In this document: one piece after another, positions 7,257 to 16,600 of the stretch
Layout of the letters: each line of letters opens with the position of its first letter
Position numbering within the stretch: the first letter of the stretch is position 1
DNA from: Lachnospiraceae bacterium
GTDB taxonomy: Bacteria; Bacillota; Clostridia; Lachnospirales; Lachnospiraceae
Assembly (NCBI GenBank): GCA_021201665.1
Contig: JAJQEO010000062.1
Coordinates: 1 to 46,607, forward strand
Reading direction: 5' to 3'
Length of the DNA: 46,607 nt
Made by a program: the position numbers and the translations under genes
The notes under the pieces: model-generated
The model's input: only the letters and a program-made list of their open reading frames with translations
Database searches by the model: none
Told to the model about the DNA's origin: nothing

Positions 7257-8945
7257 ATGAAGGTTCGTTTTTTGCCTTGCGACCGGGAACTGGAATGCAG
7301 CGAAGGCATGACAATTCTGCAGGCAGCGCAGAAGCTGGGGCTTGAGGTGGACGCCCCATGCGGGGGTCACGGAAAATGTGGGAAATGCCTTGTAAAAGTG
7401 GAAAATCGTACTATACAGAGTCGCCCGAAGGGCGATGACATGGAGAATCATGCCATACAGAATCGCCAAGAGGGCGATGCCCCGGCCAGCGCCCTCGAAT
7501 CCTGCGGAGAATCGAAACAGAAGCCGGCCAGCGTTCGTGGCTCTCAGGAAGAATCAGGATGGGAAGCGGATGAACAGGAGGTTCTTGCCTGCCAGACGCT
7601 TCTTCAGGACGGTATGGTTATAAATGTGGAGAAAAACCGGGATCTGTCGGTTGTCCTTTCATCGGGAGCAAAGACAGGTGCAAAATCAGAGGGACGTATG
7701 AATCCCTTGATTTATGCGCCGTACCATGCCGCAATCGACATTGGCACGACGACTTTGGCCTGCCAGATTCTGGACGGTAAGACAGGAGAGGTTCTGTCAA
7801 GCGGAGGGGCTTTAAACCCGCAGCAGGCCTTTGGCGCAGATGTCGTTTCCCGCATTCAGGCCGCCCTGAATGGCGCTATGGATGAACTGACGAGTCTGAT
7901 CCGGGCCGCGCTTTTTGAACTGTTATCCCGGACCGCCGGTCAGGCGGGGGTATCTCCGAACGATATCGGCATCATTGGCATTGTCGGCAACCCCTGCATG
8001 CAGCAGCTTTTTGAAGGGATTCTCCCGGACAATCTGGCTCGGCCTCCTTTTTCAGTAAAGCTGGATCAGGCAAAAATACTGCCTGCCGGGGAAATTTTCC
8101 CGGAGCTGCCGAATGCTGTAGTTCTTTCCATACCGGACATTTTCGGCTATATCGGAGGAGACACGATGGGCTGCGTCCTTTCTTCCGATATCTATGAGGC
8201 AGAGGAACCGGTGCTTCTCGTAGATATCGGCACGAATGGAGAAATGGTGCTTGGCAGCCAAAAGCGTCTGGTCGCCTGCGCGACGGCAGCGGGACCGGCG
8301 CTGGAGGGTGCGGGCATCACGTTCGGGATGAGAGGCTCTGAGGGAGCAATTGATCATGTGACTGTGGAGGATGGGCGGATTTCCTGTCATGTCATCGGGC
8401 AGCCATCCGAACCGGCAGCCTCCGGCATCTGCGGCTCAGGCCTGATTGACGCAGTGGCACTTTTATGGACGCAGGGAATCATCAACCGGCGCGGACGCCT
8501 GCCCGCAGCCGCAGACTGTCCGGCGTTTGCGCAGTATCTGGGAGAGAAAAACGGAGAGCGTATTTTTTACCTGACCGATTCGATTTACCTGACCCAGGAG
8601 GATATCCGGCAGGTGCAGATGGCAAAGGGTGCGATTGCTGCAGGAATTGAATTAATGGCCAGGGAATTGCAGATAGAAATCCGGGACATTCAAAAGGTAT
8701 ACCTGGCAGGAGCTTTTGGTTCCTTTATCCGCAAAGAAAGCGCATGCGCAATCGGGCTGCTGCCGCAGGAGCTGGCCGGGCGGGTCGATGTCATCGGAAA
8801 TGCTGCCATCGAGGGCTGCCGTCGCATGGTCTGCGACCAGAACGCATTTCGCCTGACGGAAACGCTGAGCCGGAAAATACAGGCACTGGATCTGGCGTCC
8901 GTCCCCGGATTCGCCAGAAGCTACGCAAAACATATGGGGTTTTAA
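7257..8945 (+). CDS. ASKHA/ferredoxin reductive activator of corrinoid protein (RACo-like)
   Basis: Uses ATP and a low-potential electron to return inactive Co(II) corrinoid protein to Co(I). The N-terminal [2Fe-2S] domain has Cys35, Cys41 and Cys44 (DAPCGGHGKCGKC) and a fourth ligand, Cys112, in LACQ. The ASKHA ATPase core follows, with AIDIGTTTLACQIL, GNPCMQQL, LVDIGTNGEMVLG, ASGICGSGLIDAVA and YLAGAFGSF. The gap between third and fourth cysteines is widened by a low-complexity insert (about residues 49-104) that contains a 14-residue duplication. GGGAGG sits upstream of ATG 7257. It serves the divergently encoded corrinoid protein. Confidence 0.92.
   Translation: MKVRFLPCDRELECSEGMTILQAAQKLGLEVDAPCGGHGKCGKCLVKVENRTIQSRPKGDDMENHAIQNRQEGDAPASALESCGESKQKPASVRGSQEESGWEADEQEVLACQTLLQDGMVINVEKNRDLSVVLSSGAKTGAKSEGRMNPLIYAPYHAAIDIGTTTLACQILDGKTGEVLSSGGALNPQQAFGADVVSRIQAALNGAMDELTSLIRAALFELLSRTAGQAGVSPNDIGIIGIVGNPCMQQLFEGILPDNLARPPFSVKLDQAKILPAGEIFPELPNAVVLSIPDIFGYIGGDTMGCVLSSDIYEAEEPVLLVDIGTNGEMVLGSQKRLVACATAAGPALEGAGITFGMRGSEGAIDHVTVEDGRISCHVIGQPSEPAASGICGSGLIDAVALLWTQGIINRRGRLPAAADCPAFAQYLGEKNGERIFYLTDSIYLTQEDIRQVQMAKGAIAAGIELMARELQIEIRDIQKVYLAGAFGSFIRKESACAIGLLPQELAGRVDVIGNAAIEGCRRMVCDQNAFRLTETLSRKIQALDLASVPGFARSYAKHMGF
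7401..7484 (+). repeat. 42-bp tandem duplication inside the activator's ferredoxin domain
   Basis: Two 42-bp units (7401-7442 and 7443-7484) encode ENRTIQSRPKGDDM and ENHAIQNRQEGDAP, 14 residues each, in frame. The insert continues to about 7568 with a repeated CCGGCCAGCG. It lies between the third and fourth iron-sulfur ligands, at a loop position. Confidence 0.8.
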
Positions 8946-8947
8946 AT

Positions 8948-9730
8948 ATGTCTGGGATTTTAGATATCTCTGGAAAATATACAGTGGCAGCTATGCCGGA
9001 AAAAGATGCGCTTATAAATGTGCCAGAAAAAACTACGGCATTTTCAGCCGGTTCTACGGTCATCCTTTCCTGCCCGACCATTCATGACGAGCTGGAAAAA
9101 TGCGTCCGGGATACCGGCTGCACCTATGATGTACATGAACTGGGGAAAAGCAATCACAATTTTCCCGACCGCCTGCGGAATCAGCTGCAGGCAGAGATTG
9201 ACGCTCTTCAGGACTATGACCGGATCCTGCTGTCCTTTGGAATCTGTGGGAATGCCGCCTGTGGGCTGACATCCTCTCACGCAGAGCTTGTCATTCCAAA
9301 AGTAGACGACTGTGTTTCACTTCTGATGGGGGGAGTAAAACCAAGGCTGGAGTGCCTGAATGGGAAGTTCGGAATATTTCTTACGGCAGGATGGCTCCGG
9401 TACGAAGAAAACATCTGGGATGAGATCTGCCGGACGAAGCAGCGATACAGTGAAAAACGTGCGGCAAAGATTCTTGAGCGGATGTTTGGTGAGATGACGT
9501 ACCTGACTGTTCTGGATACTGGCGCTTATAATCTGGCAGATATCCTTGAAAAAGCGGAAAAGATCGCGGAAACTTTGCACTTGGAGCTTCGGGTAATAAA
9601 AGGGGATCTTTCTCTGCTGACCGGGCTTCTGAAGGGATCCTGGGATGCGGACAGATATGCTGTTTTTCCGCCGGGAATTACCACTACCTCTGCCCGAATC
9701 ATGCCGGACTACTCTTTCCGGCAACGCTGA
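8948..9730 (+). CDS. DUF1638-type protein linked to corrinoid methyltransferases
   Basis: A 260-residue cytoplasmic protein that fits the DUF1638 family, often encoded with methylamine or other corrinoid methyltransferases; its biochemical role is unknown to me. Visible features: STVILSCPTIHDELEKC near the N-terminus, RILLSFGICGNAACGL with paired cysteines, and DDCVSLLMGG, which together could form a metal site. ATG 8948 lies 2 bp after the activator stop, so the genes are almost certainly cotranscribed. The name rests on motif recall, not on a search. Confidence 0.75.
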   Translation: MSGILDISGKYTVAAMPEKDALINVPEKTTAFSAGSTVILSCPTIHDELEKCVRDTGCTYDVHELGKSNHNFPDRLRNQLQAEIDALQDYDRILLSFGICGNAACGLTSSHAELVIPKVDDCVSLLMGGVKPRLECLNGKFGIFLTAGWLRYEENIWDEICRTKQRYSEKRAAKILERMFGEMTYLTVLDTGAYNLADILEKAEKIAETLHLELRVIKGDLSLLTGLLKGSWDADRYAVFPPGITTTSARIMPDYSFRQR

Positions 9731-9829
9731 AGACGAGACTCAGCTGATGAAATATGTAATTAACTCCGATTTACAGTTTCATAGATTTTTCTGCATATTA
9801 AAAAAATATGAAGAAATAATGATAGGGTA

Positions 9830-9858
9830 TTGACAAAAAACCATCATAGAGTTATACT
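9830..9858 (+). promoter_or_regulatory. Promoter of the toxin-antitoxin operon
   Basis: TTGACA (9830-9835), a 17-bp spacer and TATACT (9853-9858) give a near-consensus promoter about 50 bp before the toxin start. The upstream sequence 9731-9829 is AT-rich with no ORF. Confidence 0.75.
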
Positions 9859-9908
9859 TGTGATAGAAAAAACGAAAAAAGCAATCATCTCCTGCGGAGG
9901 ACAATGCA

Positions 9909-10295
9909 TTGGGCGCTACGGTAGAAGAGATTGAAGAATACCTGTCAGAGGTAAAGGAGGCCGTTAGAACGAATCGATACAGGATTGATCGAAATCAAAA
10001 TCGTCAGGCAAACATTGATTTGTTTCTGGACTATGTAATAGATGAGAACGATGCAAAAAGTATTTTGTTGAGTCTTACGGCGACGGATTTCTCAGAAATA
10101 TTACATAATGAACATAAAGGCTTCGAGCAGGAACTGTTGTACGTATTCGGCAAGGATGTGAGGCTTCTGGAGAGGACAGGAGACACCGAAAAGATGGTTT
10201 CCCTTTATATCAAATTTAACAGACTGGGGAACTGCTACGTTGTGGTAATTTCATTTCACGAGCAGAGATTTCCACTGAGTTATTGCTTTAAATGA
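9909..10295 (+). CDS. MqsR-like type II toxin
   Basis: A 128-residue protein resembling the MqsR branch of the RelE-like mRNA interferases, which cleave mRNA at the ribosome or free. It ends with a beta-rich segment, MVSLYIKFNRLGNCYVVVISFHEQRFPLSYCFK, typical of the fold, and its central TATDFSEILHNE fits the family. Start TTG 9909 follows GGAGG (9896-9900); the nearby ATG 9904 meets a stop at once. Toxin-first order with a zinc-finger/HTH antitoxin gene 25 bp downstream matches mqsRA organisation. Catalytic residues cannot be assigned with certainty. Confidence 0.7.
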   Translation: MGATVEEIEEYLSEVKEAVRTNRYRIDRNQNRQANIDLFLDYVIDENDAKSILLSLTATDFSEILHNEHKGFEQELLYVFGKDVRLLERTGDTEKMVSLYIKFNRLGNCYVVVISFHEQRFPLSYCFK

Positions 10296-10320
10296 GTGAG
10301 CGTAAAACGGAGGATATCAA

Positions 10321-11331
10321 ATGAAGGAAAGGAAAAAAACAGATTTTTGCACGGAATGCAGAAAAGATACGGAGTATTCCCTGAAGAAAAAGGATATTCA
10401 CAAAACTATAAAAGGAAAGACCTATCCTTTCAGCATTACGGTCGCAGTATGCTCTGAGTGCGGCCAGGAGATGAGTCTGCCGGGGCTGATTGATAAAAAT
10501 GTGCAGGAGATGGATGAACAATACCGGGCGGCAGAGGATATTGTGACGGTAGATGATATTGAAAAACTGATGAAAGTGTATAAGCTTGGGAAAGCGCCGC
10601 TTTCTCTTGCGCTGGGATTTGGAGAAATTACCATTTCCAGATATCTCTCCGGGCAGATTCCTTCTAAGGAATATTCCCAGGTTATGAGGATGGCGCTGTA
10701 TTCGACCGCGTATATGAAGAACTGTCTGCATCAGAATAAGGATAAGATTGCTGATGCCGCATATAAAAAATCAATGGAGGCGGTATCACAGCTGGAGAGT
10801 ATTTTCTGTGTATCCCAGAAGATGCTCAGGGTGATTTCCTATCTGTTTGAAAGCCTTGAGGAGGTTACCCCCCTGATGCTTCAAAAGCTTTTGTATTTCG
10901 TTCAGGGCATTCATCTGGCCTTGTATGACAGGGAACTGTTTACAGAGGATTGTGAGGCCTGGGTTCACGGCCCGGTTTACGCGGATGTATATACTCTGTT
11001 CAGAGACTTCAAATATAATCCTATTGATGACGCCAGATTTGCGATGCTTGGTGGAAATGCGGATTCCCTGACAGTGAATGAAAAAAAGGTGGTAGATCTT
11101 GTAGTAAGGACATTTGGACTGTATGGGGGAAAAGTGCTGGAAAAAATCACTCATAATGAAAAACCATGGAAAGAGGCCAGAAAGGGGTATTCAGATACGA
11201 TCCCTTCTCATGAACTCATTTCGAAGGCCAGCATCCGGGAGTATTATAAGCAGATAAACGAGGTATACAGGATTGATTCGGAGGAAGGCCTGGCTGAATA
11301 TATACGGCAGATGTGCAGAACGGCTGCCTGA
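10321..11331 (+). CDS. MqsA-like zinc/HTH protein fused to a Panacea (DUF4065) antitoxin domain
   Basis: A 336-residue antitoxin and probable autorepressor. The N-terminus has a zinc site of two CxxC pairs (Cys10/Cys13 and Cys44/Cys47). A helix-turn-helix follows (about 95-128: LGFGEITISRYLSGQIPS). The C-terminal half (about 183-330) carries the Panacea/SocA-like domain, with LMLQKLLYFVQGIHLALYDRELF and EAWVHGPVYADVYTLF. Panacea domains are known neutralisers of many unrelated toxins. The gene is co-oriented with the toxin and probably shares its promoter. Whether the MqsA-like or the Panacea part neutralises the toxin cannot be told. Confidence 0.83.
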   Translation: MKERKKTDFCTECRKDTEYSLKKKDIHKTIKGKTYPFSITVAVCSECGQEMSLPGLIDKNVQEMDEQYRAAEDIVTVDDIEKLMKVYKLGKAPLSLALGFGEITISRYLSGQIPSKEYSQVMRMALYSTAYMKNCLHQNKDKIADAAYKKSMEAVSQLESIFCVSQKMLRVISYLFESLEEVTPLMLQKLLYFVQGIHLALYDRELFTEDCEAWVHGPVYADVYTLFRDFKYNPIDDARFAMLGGNADSLTVNEKKVVDLVVRTFGLYGGKVLEKITHNEKPWKEARKGYSDTIPSHELISKASIREYYKQINEVYRIDSEEGLAEYIRQMCRTAA

Positions 11332-11351
11332 CTGCTGCGAGGGCACATGTT

Positions 11352-11432
11352 CATTCCCACGAAGCAATGAGTCAGCCAGACGAAGTCATAATCTGTCAGC
11401 AAACCGGCGGCTTATGACTCTGGCTGGACCGG
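11352..11432. repeat. Palindromic element upstream of jetA (modules E and A-like)
   Basis: ATTCCCACGAAGCAATGAG (11352-11370) matches the segment near 4662. Next comes a long hairpin: CAGCCAGA and AGTCATAA on the left pair with TTATGACT and TGGCTGG on the right, up to about 11430. It could end toxin-antitoxin transcription and separate it from the Wadjet operon. Confidence 0.65.
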
Positions 11433-11464
11433 TTATTTGAGTTTGCAAAGCGAAAGGAGTCTTC

Positions 11465-12889
11465 ATGGCTGTATTTGACGCGATTGATGATAAGTTTTTC
11501 AATCCCTTCTGCTGCCGCAACCGGGAAATCTACTTTAAGTGTATCAGCCAGCTGATCGAGAAATCAAAGGAGATTCCCGTGCTGTATGAGACAGATGCCA
11601 GGGATACGCTGATTCTCTATCTTCGCAACAACATGTTCTCCATTGAGACGGAAAACATCGGCGAGGAGGTTGGCAGGGGGCGCTCTGTGCAGGAGAATGC
11701 CTCTGCTATTCTGCGTTATTTCCGCGCCTGTGGGTGGATTTCCCCGGCGGAAATTGGGCGCAGCGGGGATAATATTGCTTCCGTATCCGCATACTGCCGG
11801 AAGCTGATTGACGCGATCCATAAAATTTTTGACACCGACGCGAATGGGGCGATCACGAATCATATTTTTTCCATGTATGAGATTCTGAAGTCCGCTTTTG
11901 AGAAGGGAAGCGCGCGGGCACAGCGCCCCTATTTAAACATTCTGGTTCCTCTTGTGGAGAATGAATGTGACCTGAAAAATGACCTGCTGATTTTAAAAGA
12001 CAGCATTCGGGAAATTATGCGGGCCGTGATGAAGATGGCGGACGCCAACAGCTTCGGGCAGTTCCTGATTAAGGATGAGGTGTTAAACCGTTTTTTCAAT
12101 GATTACTTTTTCATTAAGAGAAGCGGCCTGATTCCCGGCTATATTGATAATATTGACCGCATGCTGCTGCGTCTGCGCCGCAGTGAGCTCTATGAGCAGA
12201 TGATTCAGGAATATCAGAAAATGGAAAATCTGGAGGAAATAACGGCGAGAGAAAAGATCGACCGCCAGTTTGCCGAGCTGGACAGCTTTATTAATCTGGA
12301 ATATGAGCAGGAAATGGGCTACATCGACCGGAGGATCAATACCTACTATAATCTCTATTCCACGAGGATGATGATGGTTTTGAGCAATAATACAAACCTG
12401 GAGCATGAGCTGAACCGTCTGCTTTTGTATTTAAAGGATTTGCGCACGGAGGATCGGGAGAAGGCACTTGGGCAGCTTGCTGGTACGCACCGGCTCATGA
12501 GTGTGGGTTATGTCGGAAGAAAGTCGTTTGAACGCCGCCAAAAGCCCCGTCCCAATCAGAAAATAGCCGCGCTTCCCCAAGAGGAGCTGTCAGTAGAGGA
12601 ACTGCAGCGGATGACGGATGAGCTGCTGACAGAGATGCCAGACCGGTATAGTATGAAAGAAGTACAGAAGCATTTCGATGGCCTGATGACGGGCAGAGAG
12701 CAGATTTCTGTGGAGGAATGCGGGATACATACCAGGGAGGACGCTACGATGATTGCGGCGAGTATGTTATATTCGGGAACACCGGGATTTCCATTTGAAG
12801 TGGAGATTGGGGACCGGATGGTGGAAACAGAAGTCGCAAGGATCAGCAGTGTCAGGATTAAGAGGAGAGTGACAGAAAATCATGAGTGA
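11465..12889 (+). CDS. jetA: Wadjet anti-plasmid protein JetA (kleisin)
   Basis: A 474-residue, helix-rich protein, first gene of a jetABCD operon. JetA is the kleisin-like subunit that bridges the JetC SMC heads. Recognition rests on the opening FDAIDDKFFNPFCCRNREIYF, length and position; this form fits the JetA of type II systems rather than the DUF3375 type I form. The start has AAAGGAG at 11453-11459. The last 8 bp overlap jetB, implying translational coupling. Wadjet complexes extrude and cut circular plasmid DNA. The type assignment is from memory of the families and would need a profile search. Confidence 0.85.
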   Translation: MAVFDAIDDKFFNPFCCRNREIYFKCISQLIEKSKEIPVLYETDARDTLILYLRNNMFSIETENIGEEVGRGRSVQENASAILRYFRACGWISPAEIGRSGDNIASVSAYCRKLIDAIHKIFDTDANGAITNHIFSMYEILKSAFEKGSARAQRPYLNILVPLVENECDLKNDLLILKDSIREIMRAVMKMADANSFGQFLIKDEVLNRFFNDYFFIKRSGLIPGYIDNIDRMLLRLRRSELYEQMIQEYQKMENLEEITAREKIDRQFAELDSFINLEYEQEMGYIDRRINTYYNLYSTRMMMVLSNNTNLEHELNRLLLYLKDLRTEDREKALGQLAGTHRLMSVGYVGRKSFERRQKPRPNQKIAALPQEELSVEELQRMTDELLTEMPDRYSMKEVQKHFDGLMTGREQISVEECGIHTREDATMIAASMLYSGTPGFPFEVEIGDRMVETEVARISSVRIKRRVTENHE

Positions 12890-13616
12890 CATCAGCCTGC
12901 AGATTTCAATTAAAGAAGAGAATAATCATTTGTTTAAAAGATGCATCCGCAAGCTTCTGGAGTCTACATTTCTTTTGCGTGAAAAGGACGGAAAGCTTTA
13001 TCAGTTTGTATCCAGAGAATCGAACCGCCAGGATATTTCTGAGTATCTGCGGATGATTGGTTTTGATATCATCCTGGAGGAGAAAACCGGGGTGTGTATG
13101 CTGATTGCCAGCGAGGAGGATGCAGACACCGTTGGGTTAAAACGCGCGAATGTGGTAACCTTTTCGACCCTGCAGTATCATCTGCTGCTGGTGCTGTGGA
13201 AGGTTTACCTGGAAAATCTTGGATACAGTGAGGGCAATTTTGTGACCAAAGGGGATTTGATCGATAAGATCAAATCTTATGAAATTCAGATTCTGCGCCC
13301 GGAGCTGAACGCAGCACTGCGTCTGTTTAAAAAGTACAGCCTGATCAACTATAATGAGGATGACAGCGGGGAGGACATGAAAATTCAGCTCTATCCGTCT
13401 CTGCAGTTTGGCTGGGATCTGCCCCAGTTTCAGACGGTAGCGGGAGAATATCTCAAGGATCCGGAAGAATCGGGTACTGAGGATGAAACCGCAGAAGGAG
13501 AAAAAAGGGAAGGTACCTGGGGCTATGAGGAATCAGGGGATTACGAAGATTTTGAAGATACGGAAGATTACGAGGATCCGGAGGGGTCTGACGATTTTGA
13601 GGAGGAAGACGAATGA
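12882..13616 (+). CDS. jetB: Wadjet protein JetB (KITE/MksE-like subunit)
   Basis: A 244-residue winged-helix protein that binds the JetA kleisin in the Wadjet SMC complex. The core (about 1-190) has KRCIRKLLESTFLLREKDGK and a wing-like segment KSYEIQILRPELNAALRLFKKYSLINY, typical of the DUF4194/MksE group. The last 50 or so residues are a highly acidic low-complexity tail rich in Glu, Asp and Tyr, an add-on whose role is unknown. The start overlaps the jetA end by 8 bp and the stop overlaps the jetC ATG, so all three are coupled. Confidence 0.87.
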   Translation: MSDISLQISIKEENNHLFKRCIRKLLESTFLLREKDGKLYQFVSRESNRQDISEYLRMIGFDIILEEKTGVCMLIASEEDADTVGLKRANVVTFSTLQYHLLLVLWKVYLENLGYSEGNFVTKGDLIDKIKSYEIQILRPELNAALRLFKKYSLINYNEDDSGEDMKIQLYPSLQFGWDLPQFQTVAGEYLKDPEESGTEDETAEGEKREGTWGYEESGDYEDFEDTEDYEDPEGSDDFEEEDE

Positions 13617-16600
13617 TTTTACTAAAGAAGGTTCGTCTGGTGAACTGGTACGGATTTACCAACGATACAGCTCCGATCGGGTTCTTTACTTTGATTGCGG
13701 GGAAGAATGGAAATGGAAAATCCGTTATGCTCGACGCAATCAAATATGCCGCTTATGGCGATGTTGTTTTTAATAAATCCTCGGAGAGCAAGGGAAGCCG
13801 CACCCTTTCTTCCTACACGAGAGGATTGCTGGATGCAACGGCCGGCACCTGCATGCGGCCTGCGGATCGAGTGCCGACAGTGTACAGCCATATCGTGCTG
13901 GAGTTTTTCGATGATGTAGAAGAAAAATCCTTTCTCCTTGGCACTGTGATTGAGACAAACCCGTCCAATAACTGTCAGACCTACCGCTATGTGGCGGATC
14001 ATATAGTGATGGAGCGCATGGATCATGTCTATATGGAAAATGGTTCCGTGATACCTTACAGTCCGCTGCTTTTGCAGAAACAATATAAACTGACTCTGAT
14101 GAACCGTGAGCAGGCACTGCCCAAATTCATGCAGATGACGGGATTGAAGCTGACCCTTGGCCAGCTGCCCACGTATCTTCGGAAAATGCGCGGGATCATG
14201 TCCTATGATCCGAACGCCCGCATTGACCAGTTTATCCGGGAGAGTGTCCTGGAAAAGCGGGATGTAGACTTCGGGAAGCTGATTGAGGCGAAGGAGAACA
14301 TCGAGCACCTGAACGAGAGCTTTGAAGTGATCCAGTCTGAAATCACTGAGCTGGAGGAAATCCTGGACAAATATGATGCCTGGGAGGGCGAGCGAAACCG
14401 TCTGCTGTCGGATGACATTCGGATTGTTTATAAAAAGATACAGGATATCAACCGGGAGATTGCCCGCCAGGAAAGTGATCAGGAAGGGGCGCAGAAAAGA
14501 AAGGAAGACCTTACTAAGGAACTGGAAATTCTTTCGGCAAGAAGCAAAGAGCTGAATGCGCGGCTCATTGATGCAAAGGTCAGCTTTAAACAGCTGGACA
14601 GTACGCAGATGATAAACGAGGAGGAGAAACGCCTCGAAGCTCTGACGCAGGAAAAAAAGGAATGGCTCAGGAAGTGTCAGGCACTGGAGACTTTTCAGAG
14701 ACGGATCAGTGAATTACTCTCTCTGCTGTCTCAGGACCGCCAACAGGATGAGTTCTCGGCCATCTCTGGTACGGTGAAGGATTTTCTGCTGGAGGATGGC
14801 AAGGTGGAAGACCTGAATATTCTTGCTTCCCTGTGCCAGATGGGGATTCCTTCCTCGCAGAAAGCGGATGCGGTGATGCGCCTGAAGGGCAAAGTCGACC
14901 GCCTGTATGACCGGCTGATCCGGAAAATTGCGGAGACGGAGCAGAAGATTGAGGAAATAAACCGCAGACTGGACATTCAGAACCGCATAGTGGAGGAGAG
15001 CAGAAAGCATCGGAACACCTATGAATCAATTCCGGAATATGTCGCCTTAAGAGATGAGATTAACCGGGAATATGAACGGAGAGGGCTTCCCGCAAGAGCG
15101 AAATTTGCCTGTGAATACGTGATCAGCCTGAAGGATGAGAGCTGGCGGGACGCAGTGGAAGCTTTTCTGGGGCCGCGCCGGTACACCATTCTGGTGGAGC
15201 CGGATTACTATGACATTGCGGACGATGTCCTGAATCGCTCGGAATACCGCTACGCGCATTTGTTTAACACGAAGCTGCTGATGAAACGGGAAGTGAAGGT
15301 GGAGCCGGATTCTGTGGTGTCGGTTCTGGAAATAAAGAATCCGGTGGCACAAAAGTATTTTGACTTCCAGCTGGGGAGAATGCATGCAGTCAGCCTGAAC
15401 GAAGTACGAAACTATGAGAATGCGATCGCCCGGGAAGGACGCGTGGCGGTCGCCATGGACAGCTATTTCCTGCGCTTCAATCGGCTGCGCTCCTACTACC
15501 TCGGAGAGAAGATTTTTGAATTAAATCGTATCCGCGCGGAGAAGGAAATTGCCCGTCTTGGGGAGGAGAAGCGGCAGCTGCTCAACGATAAACAGGGACT
15601 GACTGCGTCAAAAAGCACCCTGGCGCAGAGCCGGGAGTTTTTCGGCGAATACGAGTACGACGCGCACGAGAAATATCAGGATACAGCCGCAATGGCAAGA
15701 GAATCAGAGGAACAGCTGCGGGAGCTGAAAAGGGCGCAGGAGACGAATCAGGAATTCCTCGAACTCGCTCATTTGATCGACCGCCTGACCCGGGAGCAGG
15801 AGGCGGTACTGGAAGAATCCCAGAGAAGGAGCCGGGAAAAGAGCGACCAGGAAACAGTGATTTCACGCTGCGCGTACAGGATCGAGGAAAAAAAGGCGGA
15901 GCTGGAGATACAGGAAAAGCAGTTTAAAGAATACCAGATTGAGCATTATACGGTAGTGCAGAAGGCTGTGGAGACATATGAAAAATATTTAAGCAATGAC
16001 AAAAAAGGCATCGGCGGCCTGCTGGCGGAGGATACCAGGAAACGCATTCAAAGGAGCATAGAACAACAAAAAAGCGATCTGATGCAGAAGCAGGCGGATT
16101 ATAACGCGAAGCATTCCGGCAGTATGCTGCCCCGCGGGACAGAAGGACGGGAAGAATACGCTGCCCGGAGAGATAAGATCTGGATGGACAACCTGCAGGA
16201 AATCCGGCAGAAGCTGGAGGAGCAGACAAGACGTTATGAAGACATTTTCAAAAACGAGTTTGTCCTCACCATCCTGAAATCCTGTGAGAGAGCGCGGGAC
16301 GACCTGAAACAGATTAACTATGAATTAGGAAAGCTGAACTTTGCCGCCAAATATCAGTTTGACGTGCATTATGTGCATGACGGCTCAGATTATGCGAAGA
16401 TTATTGAGTATGCCAGGTTCCTGGATGAGCGGGAACAGCTGGGCGGCGGAACACATGGGCAGATGACGCTTGGAGCGTTCACCTCCGTGTCAGACGAAGA
16501 AGGGGAACAGCTGGAGCAGGAGCTGGAACGGATCGTGAACCAAATCATCAAGGCCAACAGCGAAGAAACCATCGCCCGGTTTGCCGATTACCGGAATTAC

